A DNA stretch of 64,000 nt, from positions 319,673 through 383,672 of the forward strand of contig JAWAHN010000003.1 of NCBI GenBank assembly GCA_038889235.1, written 5' to 3'. Positions 61,261 to 64,000 of the stretch are shown piece after piece. Made by a program: the position numbers and the translations under genes. The stretch comes from Candidatus Jordarchaeales archaeon (GTDB lineage: Archaea > Asgardarchaeota > Jordiarchaeia > Jordiarchaeales > Freyrarchaeaceae). How positions within the stretch are numbered: position 1 is the stretch's first letter; every line of letters starts with the position of its first letter. The notes under the pieces are model-generated. The model worked only from the letters and a program-made list of their open reading frames with translations. It searched no databases and was not told the DNA's origin.

Positions 61261-61353
61261 GCAGGCTAGCTTGGTTTTCTGTGTGGCCCGCCATGGAGGA
61301 CACCGTAGATCATCGCTTGGCCAGCTTGCTCCCGGTGCACTCTGTGGCGGGCC
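61261..61353. repeat. Intergenic inverted repeat, possible structured RNA or terminator
   Basis: GGCCCGCCA at 61285-61293 pairs exactly with TGGCGGGCC at 61345-61353, with a 51-base loop. A direct repeat CCCGGTGCA occurs at 61255-61263 and 61331-61339. The region 61230-61390 is GC-rich compared with the AT-rich sequence to its left and encodes no gene I recognise. It lies just past the 3' end of the TIM-barrel gene. Confidence 0.5.
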
Positions 61354-61394
61354 TAGCTTAAGCTTTGGCTGGACACTCAGATATATGTTTCCGT

Positions 61395-62234
61395 TCAGCA
61401 CTCCTTGGCAAACGAGAGCTTTTCCAGCGTGCTTAGTATGTCTCCAAGTTTTCCGCTCACTTCTAGGACTACGAGTTTTACTTTTCCCGCCAACTGGGAA
61501 GCTAGGTTCAAGATTTGCCTGTTTACTGGAGTGTCCGTGTAGGGGTGGTGGTCCCAAAAAATTGGAGCGGCCTTTAGATCCTTGAGCGTGAATTCTTCTA
61601 TCTTTTCGTGGAGGAAGCTCACATGGAGCTCGGCGATGCGCAGACCCTTGAGGTTTAAGCTTTCAAGCGGCACCTCTCTGTACGCGCAGTTGACGGCTAG
61701 GTGGCCGAGATCTAGGAGTAGTGGTGTGACCCTTGAAATTAGACGGAGTTCCTCTTCGTCGAAGCCGACAGCCCTTGACCGCTCGTCGCCCCCGTATATG
61801 TTTTCGAGGGAAAGTGTACCCGGGTTGGTTAAGCCTTGCACTAACTTGCAGAAGGCTTGTATGTTTTCCAAGCATTTTTCGAACGGAAGTAGCTCACCCT
61901 CGATCGTGAAGTCTCCCGGCCCCTTTATACGCCCTCTTAGCCCGGCGTGAACACCGTAGACCTCCCAGCCCCCAAGCATCCTCTTCGCGCGTTCAACCAT
62001 TCTGGCAGCCATCTCCGCCGTGGGTTCAGGGTTAACTGCCGGTTCCATCATGAAAGACTCCTCCCCCGGAGCTAGGGCGGGGAGGTTGTGTATGGTTTTA
62101 ATCAATCCGCCCAAAACGTTGCAAAGCCCCTTGTTTTGTTCTATGCTTCCTATTCCGAGCTCGTAGCCGTCCACGTATTTCCGCACTTCGAGGAGTTCGC
62201 TCAAAGAGTGCTTGGCGGTGGATATAAGCAGCAA
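61395..62234 (-). CDS. Sugar phosphate isomerase/epimerase-like TIM barrel (AP endonuclease 2 family)
   Basis: A 279-residue protein with a xylose-isomerase-like TIM barrel. It starts LLISTAKHSLSELLEVRKYV, and metal ligands are probable in YGVHAGLRG (His), LSLENIYGG (Glu), LLLDLGHLAV (Asp/His), IAELHVSFLHEK (His) and LVVLEVSG (Glu). No pathway is implied by neighbours. Its start lies divergent to the Nudix gene. Confidence 0.82.
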   Translation of the reverse strand: MLLISTAKHSLSELLEVRKYVDGYELGIGSIEQNKGLCNVLGGLIKTIHNLPALAPGEESFMMEPAVNPEPTAEMAARMVERAKRMLGGWEVYGVHAGLRGRIKGPGDFTIEGELLPFEKCLENIQAFCKLVQGLTNPGTLSLENIYGGDERSRAVGFDEEELRLISRVTPLLLDLGHLAVNCAYREVPLESLNLKGLRIAELHVSFLHEKIEEFTLKDLKAAPIFWDHHPYTDTPVNRQILNLASQLAGKVKLVVLEVSGKLGDILSTLEKLSFAKEC

Positions 62235-62463
62235 CCAGGAAACCTCCAGAAGAGTCCTTTGATGCTACACCGTAGTGGGAAACATTAATTTTTCTAGGTA
62301 CCATTGTTGGCTTGCACCTTTCACCATGCCGTTCAGGGGCTTGGAATGTTTTGGTTCCGAGCGAAGCCTTTCTGCAAGGCAAAAACCCTTGGAAATGCCG
62401 CTCTTGGAGAGTGGCAGGTATGGTGAACCTGCCGCGTAAACGAGTCAGTGGTGGGTGACATGG

Positions 62464-63114
62464 TTGGTGGACAAGGGCGATGAACTCATTGCTTGCGTCA
62501 AATTGGAGGACGGGAAGGTTAAAATTTACCCTTTGAGTAGGGAGGAAGCGCATGAAGCTGATGTTCCTCACATAGTGGTTAGGGTGCTCGGCTTTAGCAG
62601 GGATGGATTGCTGTTGGTTCAGAAGAGGTCTAAGCTTAAAAGGAGTAACCCTGGGAGATATACGGACACTGCTTCCGGGCACGTGGCCCCCAGCGAGGCT
62701 GCAAGTGCTGAGGGTTTGTTTCTGGCGGCTGAAAGGGAACTCTTCGAGGAGATGGGGGTTCACGGTAAGCTATCCTTTTTCACTGGGCCGGTTTACGACG
62801 AGGGTGATAGCGAGATAAACTACGTGTTTATAGCTCTCGTTGAGGGGGCTCCAGGGTTCAGCGACGAGGTGGATGCTGCGGGAAGCGGGTTTAAAACACC
62901 TGAAGAGCTTAGGGCGATGCTCGACACAGAGGACTTCGTCCCATTAGCGAGGGAAATGTGGTCGCAGTTCTTGGAACTTTACCCTACAAGTGAAGACGTC
63001 AAAAAACTGGCGATGAACTTCAAGGATAGGGAAGGACTGGAGAAGCTGGCGGAAAAGCTGGATGAAGGTTTGAGGCTGCTGCTTTCGCGGAAAAAGATTC
63101 CCAGAGGAGTTTAG
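62464..63114 (+). CDS. Nudix hydrolase (IPP-isomerase-like domain)
   Basis: A 216-residue protein. The Nudix box ends AAERELFEEMGV, matching REUxEExGU, with the upstream Gly in ASGHVAPSEAASAEG, so the box carries a small insertion relative to Gx5Ex7. VVRVLGFSRDGLLLVQKRS precedes it. The C-terminal 50 residues are helical and basic. TTG 62464 gives the start MVDKGDELIACVKLE with GGTGG about 9 bases upstream; GTG 62455 is possible. It hydrolyses a nucleoside-diphosphate-linked compound or could act as an isopentenyl diphosphate isomerase-like enzyme; the former is safer. Confidence 0.83.
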   Translation: MVDKGDELIACVKLEDGKVKIYPLSREEAHEADVPHIVVRVLGFSRDGLLLVQKRSKLKRSNPGRYTDTASGHVAPSEAASAEGLFLAAERELFEEMGVHGKLSFFTGPVYDEGDSEINYVFIALVEGAPGFSDEVDAAGSGFKTPEELRAMLDTEDFVPLAREMWSQFLELYPTSEDVKKLAMNFKDREGLEKLAEKLDEGLRLLLSRKKIPRGV

Positions 63115-63188
63115 GGGGGCTGAGTGCACTAAGTTTAATTAGATATTTCGGGTAATTTTTTCTTGAACTCCTCGAGGGAGGTAACGTA

Positions 63189-64000
63189 TTGGTTAGTGAT
63201 GTCGCCCTTAATGCTCCCGGGAAGCGCGTTCTGCTTTTGGGGAACGAAGCGGTTGCTAGAGGTGCCTTGGAGGCTGGCGTCGGATTTGCTTCCGGATACC
63301 CTGGAACCCCTGCTTCCGAAGTTCTAGACACCCTCGTCGAGGTCGCGAAAGAGTTTCCCGGGCTCGTCTCCCAGTACTCCGTCAACGAGTACGTTGCCTT
63401 GGAGACCGCGATAGGCGCCAGCTGGAGCGGTGTGCGGGCGATTTGCGCCATGAAAATGGTTGGAATGAACGTGGCCTCAGACCCACTTTTCACGTTCTGC
63501 TACTGCGGCGTCGGTCCTGGAGGCGGGCTGGTGATAGTTAACGGAGGAGACCCCAGCTGCATTTCAAGCACAAACGAGCAGGACAACCGCTACTACGGTT
63601 TACATGCTCACATGCCCGTGGTTGAGCCCTCAAACCCGCAGGAGTGCAAGGACTTTACGGTCACTTCTTTCGACATCTCTGAGAAGTTCGATGTCCCAGT
63701 TATGCTCAACCTGACAGCCAGAACAAGCCACTCTCTAGGGCCCGTGGTTTTAGGGGAGTTGAAGGCCCCGAAAGAAGAGGGGTACTTTGTGAAGAACTGG
63801 GGTAAGTACTTCAGCGCCCTGGTGATTGCCGTTGCAAACAAGCAAAAGCTTCTCAGGAACATGGCTAAGCTAGCGGAAGACTACGCTTACAAGACGCCGC
63901 TCAACAGGGTACTTGAGGGGAGCAGGAAGATCGGAATAGTGACTTCTGGCGTATCCTACAACTACACGCTGGAAGCCTTAGACATTTTGAAGCTCTACGA
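63189..64000 (+). CDS. iorA: Indolepyruvate:ferredoxin oxidoreductase alpha subunit, 5' part (cut by window end)
   Basis: The frame is open from TTG 63189 (GGGAGGT 6 bases upstream) to the window end, 270 residues. It begins with the IorA pattern KRVLLLGNEAVARGALEAGV, then FASGYPGTPASEVLD, EYVALETAIGASWSGVRAI, AMKMVGMNVASDPLF, VNGGDPSCISSTNEQDNRYY and MPVVEPSNPQECKDF. This is the pyrimidine-binding half of a thiamin-diphosphate 2-oxoacid oxidoreductase. It decarboxylates aryl-pyruvates to acyl-CoA and reduces ferredoxin in amino-acid fermentation. The thiamin-binding C-terminal half and iorB lie beyond the window. Confidence 0.9.
   Translation, partial: MVSDVALNAPGKRVLLLGNEAVARGALEAGVGFASGYPGTPASEVLDTLVEVAKEFPGLVSQYSVNEYVALETAIGASWSGVRAICAMKMVGMNVASDPLFTFCYCGVGPGGGLVIVNGGDPSCISSTNEQDNRYYGLHAHMPVVEPSNPQECKDFTVTSFDISEKFDVPVMLNLTARTSHSLGPVVLGELKAPKEEGYFVKNWGKYFSALVIAVANKQKLLRNMAKLAEDYAYKTPLNRVLEGSRKIGIVTSGVSYNYTLEALDILKLY

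Noticed and set aside
61231-61585. 108-residue open frames on both strands over the TIM-barrel gene 3' end
   Set aside because: Shadow frames with Pro/Arg/Cys-rich composition. They overlap the well-supported 61395-62234 gene.
1-64000. CRISPR array expected near the Csx1-type gene
   Set aside because: No series of direct repeats with regular spacers was seen anywhere in the window.
1-64000. tRNA or rRNA genes
   Set aside because: GTTCGAA/GTTCAAA matches (for example near 36590 and 58820) lack acceptor and anticodon stems or lie inside genes. No rRNA-like sequence was recognised.

Overview
The window looks like a chromosomal segment of a thermophile-like archaeon, most probably from the Thermoproteota (TACK) side. 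Supporting markers are both subunits of the aconitase-X type phosphomevalonate dehydratase, a geranylgeranyl reductase with its own ferredoxin, a QueF-like archaeosine enzyme, a sulfide-dependent type Thi4, a TrmB-type regulator, DUF166, an HTH/zinc-ribbon regulator, and many VapBC and MNT/HEPN modules. I could not assign a genus. I recognised no rRNA, tRNA or CRISPR array. Both window ends cut genes: a PIN-like C-terminus at the left and an indolepyruvate:ferredoxin oxidoreductase alpha subunit at the right.

0-8.7 kb: rubrerythrin, a longin-like/helical-repeat protein and an acyl-CoA synthetase, then a long intergenic region. It is followed by an EndoIII-like/DUF2400 protein fused to a nuclease-like domain and an orphan CARF-HEPN protein (Csx1 type). 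8.7-17 kb is an accessory, decaying zone: a dead AbrB/PIN pair, a membrane protein, a broken SBBP propeller protein, a broken OB-like protein, an MNT/HEPN pair with a frameshifted HEPN, an MNT fragment, two intact VapBC modules and a multiply frameshifted DNA methylase.

17-25 kb: glutamate dehydrogenase, then the most striking structure. Two paralogous polytopic membrane proteins lie in opposite orientation on either side of a second longin-like/helical-repeat gene. They share three nucleotide-identical blocks (67, 110 and 114 bp) in inverted orientation, so the 2.7 kb between them could invert. Next comes a membrane/phospholipase-D-like gene split at an A7 run. 26-33 kb holds a glycosyltransferase, a second decayed MNT/HEPN pair, the AcnX subunits, another decayed gene and a secreted YiiX-like peptidase.

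33-50.6 kb: a HEAT-repeat protein, an FGGY kinase, a primase-like protein beside a pyrimidine-dimer glycosylase, another VapBC pair, a phosphodiesterase-HD fusion, a beta-helix protein, a metallophosphoesterase/HTH-zinc-ribbon pair, an HDAC-like protein, a zinc-ribbon membrane protein, DUF166, MoaD-like, an Lrp regulator with a cysteine cluster, Thi4, and a deoxyribosyltransferase-like/QueF-like fusion.

50.7-64 kb: a probable lipoyl-assembly locus (LplA-type ligase plus two radical SAM proteins resembling LipS1/LipS2, with an unknown 294-residue partner), an alpha/beta hydrolase, a giant coiled-coil TrmB-like regulator, then a probable operon of ferredoxin, geranylgeranyl reductase, tRNA-binding protein and zinc-ribbon membrane protein. 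It closes with a TIM-barrel isomerase, a Nudix hydrolase and IorA. The metabolic genes fit archaeal isoprenoid lipid synthesis (AcnX, geranylgeranyl reductase with ferredoxin), peptide/amino-acid fermentation (glutamate dehydrogenase, IorA, acyl-CoA synthetase) and cofactor synthesis (thiazole, lipoate, molybdopterin/sulfur carrier, archaeosine). Broken reading frames occur almost only in accessory genes, while long housekeeping genes are intact. That argues for real gene decay rather than general sequence error.
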